Source: Pseudomonas hamedanensis
GTDB taxonomy: Bacteria > Pseudomonadota > Gammaproteobacteria > Pseudomonadales > Pseudomonadaceae
Direction of reading: 5' to 3'
DNA: 64,000 bases
Assembly (NCBI RefSeq): GCF_014268595.2
Contig: NZ_CP077091.1
Span: 4,198,001-4,262,000 of the forward strand
Both the position numbers and the translations under genes were made by a program. Below the pieces are notes generated by a model. That model was not told the DNA's origin and did no database searches. It saw only the letters and a program-made list of their open reading frames with translations. Positions within the stretch are counted from its first letter, which is position 1. Each line of letters begins with the position of its first letter. Shown piece after piece: positions 27,264 to 36,117 of the stretch.

Positions 27264-29284
27264 GCGACATCTCCCAGCGCGCACTGACCTGCCGCGCAGG
27301 CTTCGCACAGCGGGCAAAAATCCGCTGCCCGCTGTCGGGCACTGCTGAGGATCGACAGCGGCGTGGCGTTGATCACAGCAGGCCGGCCGGCCTCAACCTG
27401 CAGCGGCTGTAGCGGCGCGAGGCCCGGCAGTGGCGCGCCGCCGTGGACGATGGGCACGCTGCTGAAGATGCCGCCGGCATTGACCACGATGTGATGACCG
27501 CCCGCCGACAGCGTCAGGCTCATGCCGGCATTAATCACCACATTGCTTGCCGTGACATGCGCCTGCTGACCGGCCTGAATCACCAGTGCGCCCAAGGTCT
27601 GGCTGCTGGTACCGCTGACCTGCAACAAGTCATCGGCGTTGATCACGGTGCTGCGCAGCCCATGATGAGTGCGCGAATCCCTGCCTTCGATGAGGCTGGT
27701 GCTGTCATTGCCGACATGCTCATGGCGGTCGCGAGTTATCAGGCTGCGGCTGTCGTTGAGGATCAGTTGCTCGAGGTCGCGTTGCGCGCGCAGGTAGATT
27801 TTCTCCTGCCCGGCGCGATCCTCGATCGACAGTTCGTTGTAGCCGCCATTGCGAGGGGTGCTCTGGCTGCGCAGCACCGTTCGGGTTTGACTCGCCGGCA
27901 AGGGATGAGCAACGCCATTGACCTTGTTGGCGACGCAGCCGGTAATCAGCGGTTGGTCCGGGTCGCCTTCCTGGAAGGTCACGACCACTTCCATGCCGAC
28001 GCGGGGAATGCTCACCGCCCCGAATCCGTCACCTGCCCAACTGGAAGCTACGCGTAACCAGCAGCTGCTTTTTTCGCTGTTGCGTTCAGCGCGATCCCAA
28101 GGAAATTCGACACGAACCCTGCCGTATTGATCACAGAAGATCTCTTCTCCGGGTGGCCCGGTAACGCGTGCGGTCTGGCAGACCAGCAAGGGTTTCGGCG
28201 CGGGCAACGGTGGACGGTAAACCACCTCTGCGGGAATGGCCCTGAAGGTATTGCGGTAGCCCTGGGAAAAACCATCGGCAGGTTTCGCCTCGCTGCTGAA
28301 AGCCTCTTCGAGCACCTGCGGTTGTTTGCCTTCGTGCGTCAGGCTGAGCAGCAACCACAACCCGTTGCAGTCGGCCCTTGGATGTTCGCTCAGCTCGAAC
28401 AGGTGACCGCTGCGCAAAATCGCCTGATTGCTTTTGCCTTCAATCCATTGATAGTCGCTGCGATGGCGCTCCAAAGCCTGACGCGCCAGCTGTTTGCCGT
28501 GTTTCTCGGACTTCATCAGCAGTGGATAGCGATAGTCCTCGAGAGCCGGCGTGAATTCGGCGGTGAAGCGGCTTTCCAGCAGCAGGCTTGGACGCTTGAG
28601 GTCATAGTCACGGCGGGTGACCGTGCTGGTGCGTGTGTTGAAGCCCATGGTCAGGTGGTTGACCACCGGGTGTTCGGCGACCATGCCGCTATCAACCCGA
28701 AAGGCTGTCGTACCCAATTTGGGTGCGAACACCGGGCTGTCGCTGAACACCAGCAAATGTCCGTCGACCGAATGCTGGTGATGCCAGGCAATACCCTCTT
28801 CGGCGCACAGGCGCTGGATGAACAGGAAGTCGCTTTCTCCGTACTGCGTGCAGTATTCACGTGCCTCGCCGGCGGCGACATTGAATGTGAAGTCATCGGC
28901 CTGGACGCCATGCCCTTTGAGCACTTGCGCGATGATGCGCGGCACTGTCAGCTGCTGAAAAATCCGCTGGTCGTGGCTCAGCTGCAGATAATGCAGCGCT
29001 GGTACCAGTGTCAGCTCATAACGGGTCAGGCGCTTGCCTGATTCGCCAAGCATGACGTTTTCGATCCGCCCGTGGATGCCCTCGCCCGCGGATCCGAACT
29101 GCAGAAACGCGGGCTGGCTGAGGAGGTTTTCCAGATCGAAGTCCACGTGCTCGCTCACCAACTCGATGCGAAATGCGTACAGCTGACTGATCGCTTCTGT
29201 GCCAGTGAACGCGAGCACCTTGAAGTCGTGACGAATGGCCGGGATGTGCAGTGAGAATGGCGCGCGGTGGCCTTTGCCGAACAT
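27260..29284 (-). CDS. vgrG: VgrG (TssI) spike protein with Cys-rich C-terminal tail
   Basis: 674 residues from ATG 29284 (AAGGA site; a TTG six codons upstream is an alternative). It has the gp27-like part (FTGTEAISQLYAFRIELVSE; ARDLEYCTQYGESDFLFIQRL-like) and the OB-fold/gp5 part (GPPGEEIFCDQYGRVRVEFPWDR, SSWAGDGFGAVSIPRVGMEVVV, FQEGDPDQPLITGCV). The beta-helical needle follows, then a tail with CPLCEACAAGQC near the end. No enzymatic extension is present, so it is a structural carrier. It starts an operon with DUF4123, two lipoproteins and the lipase. Confidence 0.93.
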   Translation of the reverse strand: MFGKGHRAPFSLHIPAIRHDFKVLAFTGTEAISQLYAFRIELVSEHVDFDLENLLSQPAFLQFGSAGEGIHGRIENVMLGESGKRLTRYELTLVPALHYLQLSHDQRIFQQLTVPRIIAQVLKGHGVQADDFTFNVAAGEAREYCTQYGESDFLFIQRLCAEEGIAWHHQHSVDGHLLVFSDSPVFAPKLGTTAFRVDSGMVAEHPVVNHLTMGFNTRTSTVTRRDYDLKRPSLLLESRFTAEFTPALEDYRYPLLMKSEKHGKQLARQALERHRSDYQWIEGKSNQAILRSGHLFELSEHPRADCNGLWLLLSLTHEGKQPQVLEEAFSSEAKPADGFSQGYRNTFRAIPAEVVYRPPLPAPKPLLVCQTARVTGPPGEEIFCDQYGRVRVEFPWDRAERNSEKSSCWLRVASSWAGDGFGAVSIPRVGMEVVVTFQEGDPDQPLITGCVANKVNGVAHPLPASQTRTVLRSQSTPRNGGYNELSIEDRAGQEKIYLRAQRDLEQLILNDSRSLITRDRHEHVGNDSTSLIEGRDSRTHHGLRSTVINADDLLQVSGTSSQTLGALVIQAGQQAHVTASNVVINAGMSLTLSAGGHHIVVNAGGIFSSVPIVHGGAPLPGLAPLQPLQVEAGRPAVINATPLSILSSARQRAADFCPLCEACAAGQCALGDVA

Positions 29285-29986
29285 GGGCTTGTCCTTAAGC
29301 AAAGTGAGTCAGAGCGCGACGCCGTTCCTCCCTGATCGCCGCGCATAAAAAGTTGCCAAGGCAAGCTAGCGGCGCGGAAAACTAATAGATGTAAGAAGGA
29401 TCCCTGACGTTTGTCAGACTATTCCGGGTGTGAAAGTGTTGGCTGGAATGAACGAAGTGTCTGTAGGAGGGGGCTTCGATAACTATCGAGATCGCAATGT
29501 TTGTAGGGATTTGGAAGTTTCAGAAATATGAAATGCCATCATTGTAGTGGCACTTTTTCCGTTGATCGTTGTCGCCGGAAAGTTGTTGATAGAAATCCGC
29601 CATTTTCGGAAGTGTCCTACTTCTATTTTTTTCTGGATTTGTCATGCTGCGCGTCGCCCGAGAGGTAGCCGTGTTCGGCAAACGCGCCTGCCTTCGGCGG
29701 GAGGCTCTGGATCAAAGGTTTGATGGGAGCAGCGAAAATGCGCCGATGATTAACCGGCATCAGGGAAACCCCTGTGACATATAGGGCGATCTCCTACACA
29801 CCTCAAAGAACACTTCGTCTTGTTGTTTAATCAGATGCTTGCTAGTGGCCATCATTGTGATTACGATGCGCCCACTTGAAAGAGCACATCTCAATTGGAT
29901 GAGTCGCATAACTGCTCTTCGATACTGTCCCGCGTCGCTGCAACTCCATTTGCGCGCATGACTGTAATCCTTAATAAAGGCCATGG
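29285..29986. other. 700-bp intergenic region between vgrG and tssA
   Basis: This divergent region must hold promoters for both the vgrG-lipase operon and the tss operon. No supportable gene is seen; a 79-codon minus-strand frame at 29760-29999 has no family signature. Small hairpins occur (TGCCA...TGGCACTTTTT near 29533-29557). Base composition is more AT-rich than in the flanking genes. No exact -24/-12 sigma-54 site was found, although near misses exist. Confidence 0.5.
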
Positions 29987-31549
29987 ATGTCCTACTCAAG
30001 CAAACTTTCCGCCCATTACCTCGAACTCGCCAAAGTCTCTGTTTCCAAAGAGAATTTCGCGGGCGAAGACGTTCGTTTTTCGAGCGAATTCGAGGCGCTG
30101 GAAAGTGAGCTGGCCAAGGCTTCGTCGATGCACGAAAGCGGGCAGATCGACTGGCTGAAAATCCGCGAAAACAGCGAAAATCTGCTGCGTACCCAGTCCA
30201 AGGATCTGCGTGTCGGCGCCTGGCTGACCTGGTCGCTGTACCAGCGTGAATCCTTCCCCGGGCTGCTCGCTGGCCTCGGTCTGCTGCACCATTTGTCGGA
30301 AAATCACTGGGCCGACGTTCACCCGCTCAAATCCCGCACCCGTGCCGCCGCAATCGGCTGGCTGGTGCCGCGTCTCGAGCAGGTCATCACCGAAAACATT
30401 GCGATCAAAGAGCAGTTGCCGATGTTCCGGCAGCTCTCCGAGCACCTGGCCGGACTCGAGGCGGCGTGTACTGAACATCTGGGCGATGACGCGCCGCTGC
30501 TGCTGCCGATCTCCCGCCGCCTGAAGACCATGATCCAGCGCGCCGCCGACAACCAGCCGGCCCCCGGCGTAGTCGGTGCGGCGGTAGCGCAGGTCAAGCA
30601 GGCAGCGAGCCAGTTGCTCACCCCCGGCGCGCCGATCGACAACGAGCGAGACGCGCACAAAGCCCTGCGCGCCCAGCAGGAGAGCGCCCGCCCACTGTGT
30701 GCCTGGTGGCTGAAGCAGAAGGCCACCGACCTGCGCGCCCTGCGCCTGAACCGTACGCTGCTGTGGATGACCATCGACGCGGTGCCCGAGCGCAACGCCG
30801 AGCAGATCACCGTGTTGCGCGGCCTGCCGCTGGAAAAGCTCAAGCTCTATCAGGACCGTTTCGATCAGGGCAAATACGCCGACCTGCTGGTGGAACTGGA
30901 GGCGAGCCTGGCGAAGGCGCCGTTCTGGTTCGATGGCCAGAGGATGGTCTGGGAATGTCTCCAGAACCTCAACGCCGAGCTGGCCATGCGCGAAGTGGAA
31001 ATCCACTTCGCGCTTTTGGTTCAGCGCCTGCCGGGCATCATCGAGTTGCGCTTCCATGACGGCGCGCCGTTTGCCGATCCGTCCACACGGGCGTGGATCG
31101 CCGCCAACGTCATGCCGCACCTGCAAAGCGCCAGCGCGCCGCGCAAGGTCGAAAGCGAGAACGTCGAAACCCAGCCGGCCTGGGAAAAAGCCGTCGAGGA
31201 AGTCCAGCCGATTCTGCGCAAGGAAGGTTTGAAGCCTGCCGTGCAGATCCTCAAGCAGGGTTTGCAATCGGCCCACGGTGGCCGCGAACGCTTCTTCTGG
31301 CAGTTCGCGCTCGCGCGGCTGTGCTTCCTGGCCAAGAAATACGAACTGGCCAAGAACCAGCTGGAAACCCTCGATCAGACATTACTGGACTCAGGCCTGC
31401 ACGCCTGGGAGCCCGATCTTGCATTGCAAGTGCTGCACCTGCTGCACAGTTGCTGCGAGTTGTTGCCGCAGAACCATGCCGTACGTGAACGCAAGGAAGA
31501 GATTTATCGCAGGCTGTGCCACCTCGACCTCGAAGTGGTACTCGAATAG
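29987..31549 (+). CDS. tssA: TssA, T6SS baseplate/sheath-assembly protein (ImpA N-terminal)
   Basis: 520 residues with an N-terminal ImpA domain (residues about 40-170; GAWLTWSLYQRESFPGLLAGL, HWADVHPLKSRTRAAAIGWL) and a helical C-terminal VasJ-like domain ending EEIYRRLCHLDLEVVLE. TssA caps the growing sheath and recruits baseplate and tube parts. The ATG at 29987 has AAAGG before it. It is the first gene of an HSI-II-like cluster, corresponding to hsiA2 of P. aeruginosa. Confidence 0.93.
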   Translation: MSYSSKLSAHYLELAKVSVSKENFAGEDVRFSSEFEALESELAKASSMHESGQIDWLKIRENSENLLRTQSKDLRVGAWLTWSLYQRESFPGLLAGLGLLHHLSENHWADVHPLKSRTRAAAIGWLVPRLEQVITENIAIKEQLPMFRQLSEHLAGLEAACTEHLGDDAPLLLPISRRLKTMIQRAADNQPAPGVVGAAVAQVKQAASQLLTPGAPIDNERDAHKALRAQQESARPLCAWWLKQKATDLRALRLNRTLLWMTIDAVPERNAEQITVLRGLPLEKLKLYQDRFDQGKYADLLVELEASLAKAPFWFDGQRMVWECLQNLNAELAMREVEIHFALLVQRLPGIIELRFHDGAPFADPSTRAWIAANVMPHLQSASAPRKVESENVETQPAWEKAVEEVQPILRKEGLKPAVQILKQGLQSAHGGRERFFWQFALARLCFLAKKYELAKNQLETLDQTLLDSGLHAWEPDLALQVLHLLHSCCELLPQNHAVRERKEEIYRRLCHLDLEVVLE

Positions 31550-31581
31550 GCCCCAGGGCCACAACCGCAAGGAGAAAAGCC

Positions 31582-32085
31582 ATGGCCAAAGAAGGCTCGG
31601 TAGCCCCCAAGGAACGCATCAACGTCACCTTCAAACCCGCCACCGGCGGTGCTCAGGAAGAGATTGAACTGCCGCTGAAGCTGCTGGCAATCGGTGACTA
31701 CACCCACCGCAAGGACGATCGCAAAATCGAAGATCGCAAGCCGATCAGCATCGACAAGATGACCTTCGACGAAGTGTTGGCCAAGCAAGAGCTGGGTCTG
31801 ACGCTGAGCGTGCCGAACCGTCTGCAGGAAGATGGCGAGGCCGACGAGCTGGCCGTGCAACTGCGCGTCAATTCGATGAAGGACTTCAACCCGGCCAGCC
31901 TGGTCGAGCAAGTGCCTGAGCTGAAAAAACTGATGGAACTGCGCGATGCGCTGGTGGCCCTCAAAGGCCCGCTGGGTAACGCACCTGCGTTCCGTAAAGC
32001 CATCGAAGGCGTGCTCGCCGACGACGAATCCCGCGGTCGCGTACTCGGTGAGCTGGGCCTGAACGCCGCAGCCCCGGACGCTTGA
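31582..32085 (+). CDS. tssB: TssB, small sheath subunit
   Basis: 167 residues from ATG 31582 with AAGGAG ahead of it. The family signature is clear: ERINVTFKPATG near the start, ELPLKLLAIGDYT, and the C-terminal region ALKGPLGNAPAFRKAIEGVL. It pairs with TssC to build the contractile sheath that drives the Hcp tube. It lies 32 bases after tssA and 28 before tssC. Confidence 0.96.
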   Translation: MAKEGSVAPKERINVTFKPATGGAQEEIELPLKLLAIGDYTHRKDDRKIEDRKPISIDKMTFDEVLAKQELGLTLSVPNRLQEDGEADELAVQLRVNSMKDFNPASLVEQVPELKKLMELRDALVALKGPLGNAPAFRKAIEGVLADDESRGRVLGELGLNAAAPDA

Positions 32086-32113
32086 GACTCCAGTAGCCAA
32101 GGAAGCCAACACA

Positions 32114-33589
32114 ATGAGCACTAGCGCAGCACAAGAGAAGAGCGCCGCCAGCGGCGAATACAGCATTCTCGACAGCATCATCGCCGAAACCCGTCTGACG
32201 CCTGACGACGAAGCCTACGACATCGCCAAGCGTGGCGTGTCGGCGTTCATCGAAGAGCTGCTCAAACCGCAGAACAACGGTGAGCCGGTCAAGAAAGCCA
32301 TGGTTGACCGCATGATCGCCGAGATCGATGCCAAGCTCAGCCGTCAGATGGACGAGATCCTGCACCACCCGGATTTCCAGGCGCTGGAATCGTCGTGGCG
32401 TGGTCTGCAGTTGCTGGTCGACCGCACCAATTTCCGCGAAAACATCAAGATCGAAATCCTCAACGTCTCCAAAGAAGACCTGCTGGACGATTTCGAAGAT
32501 TCGCCGGAAGTCATGCAATCCGGCCTGTACAAGCACATCTACACCGCTGAATACGGCCAGTTCGGTGGTCAGCCGGTGGGCGCGATCATCGCCAACTACT
32601 ACATGTCGCCAAGCTCGCCAGACGTCAAGCTGATGCAGTACGTGGCCAGCGTTTCGTGCATGTCCCACGCGCCGTTCATCGCTGCTGCCGGCCCGAAATT
32701 CTTCGGTCTGGAAAGCTTCACCGGCCTGCCGGATCTGAAAGATCTGAAAGACCACTTCGAAGGCCCGCAATTCGCCAAATGGCAGAGCTTCCGTACCTCG
32801 GAAGACTCGCGCTACGTTGGTTTGACCGTTCCGCGTTTTCTGCTGCGTAACCCGTACGACCCGGAAGAAAACCCGGTCAAATCGTTCGTGTACAAGGAAA
32901 CCGTTGCCAACAGCCACGAGCACTACCTGTGGGGCAACACTGCCTACGCGTTCGGCACCAAGCTGACCGACAGCTTCGCCAAATTCCGCTGGTGCCCGAA
33001 CATCATCGGCCCGCAGAGCGGTGGCGCGGTTGAAGACCTGCCGTTGCACCATTTCGAAAGCATGGGCGAAATCGAAACCAAGATTCCTACCGAAGTTTTG
33101 GTCAGCGACCGTCGTGAATACGAACTGGCCGAGGAAGGCTTCATTTCCCTGACCATGCGCAAAGGCTCCGACAACGCGGCGTTCTTCTCCGCAAGCTCGG
33201 TGCAGAAGCCGAAGTTCTTCGGCATCAGCGCAGAAGGCAAGGCGGCAGAGCTGAACTACAAGCTCGGCACCCAACTGCCGTACATGATGATCGTCAACCG
33301 CCTGGCTCACTACTTGAAAGTGCTGCAGCGCGAGCAACTCGGTTCGTGGAAAGAACGTACCGACCTCGAGCTGGAACTGAACAAGTGGATCCGTCAGTAC
33401 GTCGCCGACCAGGAAAACCCGAGCGCCGAAGTGCGTGGCCGTCGTCCGCTGCGCGCTGCGCAAGTGATCGTCAGCGACGTTGAAGGCGAGCCAGGCTGGT
33501 ACCGCGTGAGCTTGAACGTGCGTCCGCACTTCAAGTACATGGGTGCCGATTTCACCCTGTCGCTGGTTGGCAAGCTGGATAAAGAGTAA
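32114..33589 (+). CDS. tssC: TssC, large sheath subunit
   Basis: 491 residues, standard length. Recognisable blocks include FQALESSWRGLQLLVDRTNF, EYGQFGGQPVGAIIANYYM, PKFFGLESFTGLPDLKDL, and the C-terminal AQVIVSDVEGEPGWYRVSLNVRPHFKYMGADFTLSLVGKLD. With TssB it forms the contractile sheath, later recycled by ClpV (TssH), also encoded here. Confidence 0.97.
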   Translation: MSTSAAQEKSAASGEYSILDSIIAETRLTPDDEAYDIAKRGVSAFIEELLKPQNNGEPVKKAMVDRMIAEIDAKLSRQMDEILHHPDFQALESSWRGLQLLVDRTNFRENIKIEILNVSKEDLLDDFEDSPEVMQSGLYKHIYTAEYGQFGGQPVGAIIANYYMSPSSPDVKLMQYVASVSCMSHAPFIAAAGPKFFGLESFTGLPDLKDLKDHFEGPQFAKWQSFRTSEDSRYVGLTVPRFLLRNPYDPEENPVKSFVYKETVANSHEHYLWGNTAYAFGTKLTDSFAKFRWCPNIIGPQSGGAVEDLPLHHFESMGEIETKIPTEVLVSDRREYELAEEGFISLTMRKGSDNAAFFSASSVQKPKFFGISAEGKAAELNYKLGTQLPYMMIVNRLAHYLKVLQREQLGSWKERTDLELELNKWIRQYVADQENPSAEVRGRRPLRAAQVIVSDVEGEPGWYRVSLNVRPHFKYMGADFTLSLVGKLDKE

Positions 33590-33598
33590 GAGCGACTC

Positions 33599-34006
33599 AT
33601 GGACGGATACGGCAGCCTGTTCGAACGCCTCAACGGCGACGCGCAACTACGCAATGGCAAGAGCCTCGAGGTTTGCGCCATGGCGTCGGTGGCTGCCCAT
33701 CTGGCAAAAATGCTCAGCACCCGGGCCGGCAGCGTGCAAACGCTGGCCGACTACGGGTTGCCCGATCTCAATGACATGCGCCTGAGCCTGCACGACTCCC
33801 TGAGTCAGGCCCGCCTGGCCATCGAAAGCTTCATCGAAGCCTACGAGCCGCGCCTGAGCAACGTGCGTGTCATTTCCCTGCCGCGTGACCACGATCAGCT
33901 CCGCCTGGCCTTCAGTATCGAAGGCCTGCTGGAAATCGAGGGTTTCAAGCGTCAGGTCAGTTTTTCCGCGCGCCTGGATGGCAGCGGTCAAGTCAAGGTC
34001 ACCTAA
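33599..34006 (+). CDS. tssE: TssE, gp25-like baseplate protein
   Basis: 135 residues with the gp25 lysozyme-like fold signature: LADYGLPDLNDM near residue 50 and IEAYEPRLSNVRVISLP, the conserved EPRL motif. TssE connects the baseplate to the sheath. It starts 9 bases after tssC. Confidence 0.94.
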   Translation: MDGYGSLFERLNGDAQLRNGKSLEVCAMASVAAHLAKMLSTRAGSVQTLADYGLPDLNDMRLSLHDSLSQARLAIESFIEAYEPRLSNVRVISLPRDHDQLRLAFSIEGLLEIEGFKRQVSFSARLDGSGQVKVT

Positions 34007-34017
34007 GGAGATCCCCG

Positions 34018-34518
34018 ATGTCTGGCAAACCCGCAGCACGCGTATCCGACCCTACCGCTTGCCCACTTCCAGGCCACGGTACCAACCCGATCGCCGCCGG
34101 TTCCGGCGACGTGTTCTTCGACGGCCTCGCGGCCGCCCGCCAAGGCGATGCCTCGGCGTGTGGTGGTGCGATGGTCGGCGACCTTGCCACTACCGTTTTG
34201 ATCAACGGCAAACCGGCTGCGACCGTAGGTTCGGTTGGATCTCACGGCAACAAGGTCACGGCTGGATCCGGAACGGTGATTATTGGCAATTCGCATACGC
34301 CGGCGCCGTTTGTTCCGCCGTTGCCTTTGATCATTCCGGGCTTTGATGCTCAATTCCAACTCAAAAACGGCCTTGGGAACCCGCTAGCGGATACCAAGTA
34401 CTTACTACGCCGAGCGGATGGATCTCTCGAAAGCGGAATCACCAATGAGTTGGGTCTGACTCACCGCGTGAAGGCACACACAGCCTCCGAAAAAATTGAA
34501 GTTTTTATTGAGAGCTGA
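34018..34518 (+). CDS. PAAR-domain spike tip protein with C-terminal TTR-like extension
   Basis: 166 residues. Residues 1-100 are a PAAR domain: KPAARVSDPTACPLPGHGT, GSGDVFFDGLAAARQGD, INGKPAATVGSVGSHGNKV, with the His/Cys Zn ligands. The C-terminal 60 residues (FQLKNGLGNPLADTKYLLRR, then SGITNELGLTHRV) form a small transthyretin-like beta module, typical of tip proteins that hold a downstream effector. GGAGA lies before the ATG. DNA composition becomes more AT-rich in the C-terminal half. It sits between tssE and the lysozyme-like effector, its probable cargo. Confidence 0.9.
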   Translation: MSGKPAARVSDPTACPLPGHGTNPIAAGSGDVFFDGLAAARQGDASACGGAMVGDLATTVLINGKPAATVGSVGSHGNKVTAGSGTVIIGNSHTPAPFVPPLPLIIPGFDAQFQLKNGLGNPLADTKYLLRRADGSLESGITNELGLTHRVKAHTASEKIEVFIES

Positions 34519-34532
34519 GGGAGTACTCGTTC

Positions 34533-35357
34533 ATGGCCGAGGCTGAAAAAATCAGTAAGGATGGGCAGGAATATGTGCCAGCGGGCGCGGCCGCGAGCAC
34601 GAAAACCTCTGATGTTGCGCCAGTAGAGTTGCAAGTTTGCCGCTGTAATGGAAAGGAAGTCACAACGCTGACTGGCTACGACAGTGTCCCTAGCTATACC
34701 GGTGAGCTGCCTTCTCCGTTGCAAATAATGTGGTATGTGCCAAAAACCAAAGAAATGCTCAAGGCGAGTTTCTCTGATACAGAAATTCGAGTCTGGATTA
34801 AGCAGGCGGCTGAATATTATGGGATCCCGCATATTTTGCTTGCGGTTATTCTTCAGCAGGAGAATGGACCTAAGGGTAGTAAATTTCTGCAAACTATGCA
34901 GTTCGGCGAACGCTCGCTGACCACTCTGTTAGCGATTGTCGACAATATGGCTTTTGACGCCGTGCCGGACAAGTTGGCTGGGGGCTCCAGCGGTTTTGCC
35001 AACATGAGCCGCGCAACATTGCAGAACTCTGTTAAATACACAGAGAACTATTACTGCAAGAAACCATTGCCCGAAGACGTTCAGTACCGGATTTTTGGTT
35101 GGAATCAGGACACGCGAATCCCGGGTGATGACTGGAAGGCAGACCTCTACTATTGCGCCGGCCATCTACGTGAACTGATTGACCGGGCTACCGGGACTCG
35201 TTGTCATTCCGGGGCATTGTCCGCAGATCAACTGAAAAAAGTCATTGCTTCCTACAACGGTTCGGGCCCGCTTGCCGAAAAGTATTCAAGCGATGCGATG
35301 GCGTTGTTAGACGCAGCGAAAGCAGGCACTGCGTGGTTGTATTTTTATGAAAAATAA
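34533..35357 (+). CDS. Putative T6SS peptidoglycan-hydrolase effector (lytic-transglycosylase/lysozyme-like)
   Basis: 274 residues, no signal peptide, AT-richer than the tss genes. A lysozyme-like core starts around residue 88: QAAEYYGIPHILLAVILQQENGP with Glu110 in the position of the catalytic acid of transglycosylases, followed by a helical region and IASYNGSGPLAEKY near residue 245, resembling the AxYNxG motif of soluble lytic transglycosylases. The N-terminal 85 residues have no recognised domain. Lack of a secretion signal, location after PAAR, and a following set of membrane proteins all fit an exported cell-wall toxin. The exact family is not recognised. Confidence 0.72.
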   Translation: MAEAEKISKDGQEYVPAGAAASTKTSDVAPVELQVCRCNGKEVTTLTGYDSVPSYTGELPSPLQIMWYVPKTKEMLKASFSDTEIRVWIKQAAEYYGIPHILLAVILQQENGPKGSKFLQTMQFGERSLTTLLAIVDNMAFDAVPDKLAGGSSGFANMSRATLQNSVKYTENYYCKKPLPEDVQYRIFGWNQDTRIPGDDWKADLYYCAGHLRELIDRATGTRCHSGALSADQLKKVIASYNGSGPLAEKYSSDAMALLDAAKAGTAWLYFYEK

Positions 35358-35691
35358 ACTGTCGACGTCTACCTCTATTGCGCTTGTTGCCGGAGTTTTG
35401 GTTTTGGGGGGCGTCTTGTTGACTAATATTTTCTCTAACTCGCTGATGCTGTTGATGGACCGCGTTAATTTTATTCCTGCGGAATCTTCAATCCTCGCCT
35501 TCGAACCCTATGAAATAAATCAAGGGTCGTCCTCTTATTGGATCTACGGCCAGGACGGTGAGAATTATTATTATTTTTCTTATGACGCGGCTGCGCCTTA
35601 TATTTTTATTTCCAAAGCCAATGTTTGCCAGGGATTTGATCGCTTGAATTTCAAAACATGGTGCAGTGCGAAACAAGGCGCGAAGAGATGA
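35347..35691 (+). CDS. Single-span membrane/periplasmic protein, candidate immunity
   Basis: 114 residues overlapping the effector stop by 11 bases. One membrane segment (about residues 11-38, VAGVLVLGGVLLTNIFSNSLMLLM) is followed by a periplasmic domain rich in Tyr and Ser with two Cys (NVCQGF and KTWCSA). An N-in topology would place the domain in the periplasm, where a cell-wall toxin must be blocked. I know no family. The AT-rich composition matches the effector. Confidence 0.6.
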   Translation: MKNKLSTSTSIALVAGVLVLGGVLLTNIFSNSLMLLMDRVNFIPAESSILAFEPYEINQGSSSYWIYGQDGENYYYFSYDAAAPYIFISKANVCQGFDRLNFKTWCSAKQGAKR

Positions 35692-35739
35692 TCGGCGAGA
35701 CAACGATCTACCCATGATTTTTTTTTGCGGAACAGCTCA

Positions 35740-36117
35740 ATGAAAATCAGAGCGTGGCAATGCCTTGGCGCTTTCCTATCTTCGGTCGGTTTGCTGACGA
35801 TTCTGGTCGGCTTCGCTGTGCTGTTGCGAATGGAAAGCTCGACCGAACCAAAGCTGTTCGCGCATCCAAATGCATTGTGGGTTGGGGCCGAGGATGGCGG
35901 GGTATTCGTCGAGATTACGAAGCACGAAGCGCCGGACTACTACGTGGAAATTCGTCACCAGAATGGTGGGATGTGGACTGAGGGTTGGGTTCGATACGGC
36001 ACCCGGGATAGCCATCCACTCAGCGCTGCGGCCATTGGTGGCTACGGCGGTGAAGAGCTCTATATCTATACGGGTGTGGCGATCACGCCGCAAAAACAGG
36101 GAGTTGGGCAGCGATGA
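35740..36117 (+). CDS. Single-span membrane protein, candidate immunity or accessory
   Basis: 125 residues from ATG 35740 (a TTG five codons earlier is possible). One hydrophobic segment (residues about 8-30, LGAFLSSVGLLTILVGFAVLL) precedes a periplasmic region (PNALWVGAEDGGVFVEITKHEAPDYYVEIRHQNGG). It has the same topology as the preceding gene but no obvious similarity. It ends in an ATGA overlap with the next gene, so the small genes are a coupled unit. Function unknown. Confidence 0.55.
   Translation: MKIRAWQCLGAFLSSVGLLTILVGFAVLLRMESSTEPKLFAHPNALWVGAEDGGVFVEITKHEAPDYYVEIRHQNGGMWTEGWVRYGTRDSHPLSAAAIGGYGGEELYIYTGVAITPQKQGVGQR

Noticed and set aside
29341..29370. Possible sigma-54 promoter for vgrG (TTGGCAACTTTTTATGC on the minus strand)
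   Set aside because: The GG and GC elements are one base too far apart for a -24/-12 promoter.
29670..29695. Possible sigma-54 promoter for tssA (CGGCAAACGCGCCTGCC)
   Set aside because: Spacing is off by one base and the -24 element is poor.
29760..29999. 79-codon minus-strand frame in the vgrG-tssA gap
   Set aside because: No ribosome-binding site, no family signature, and it runs across the tssA start.
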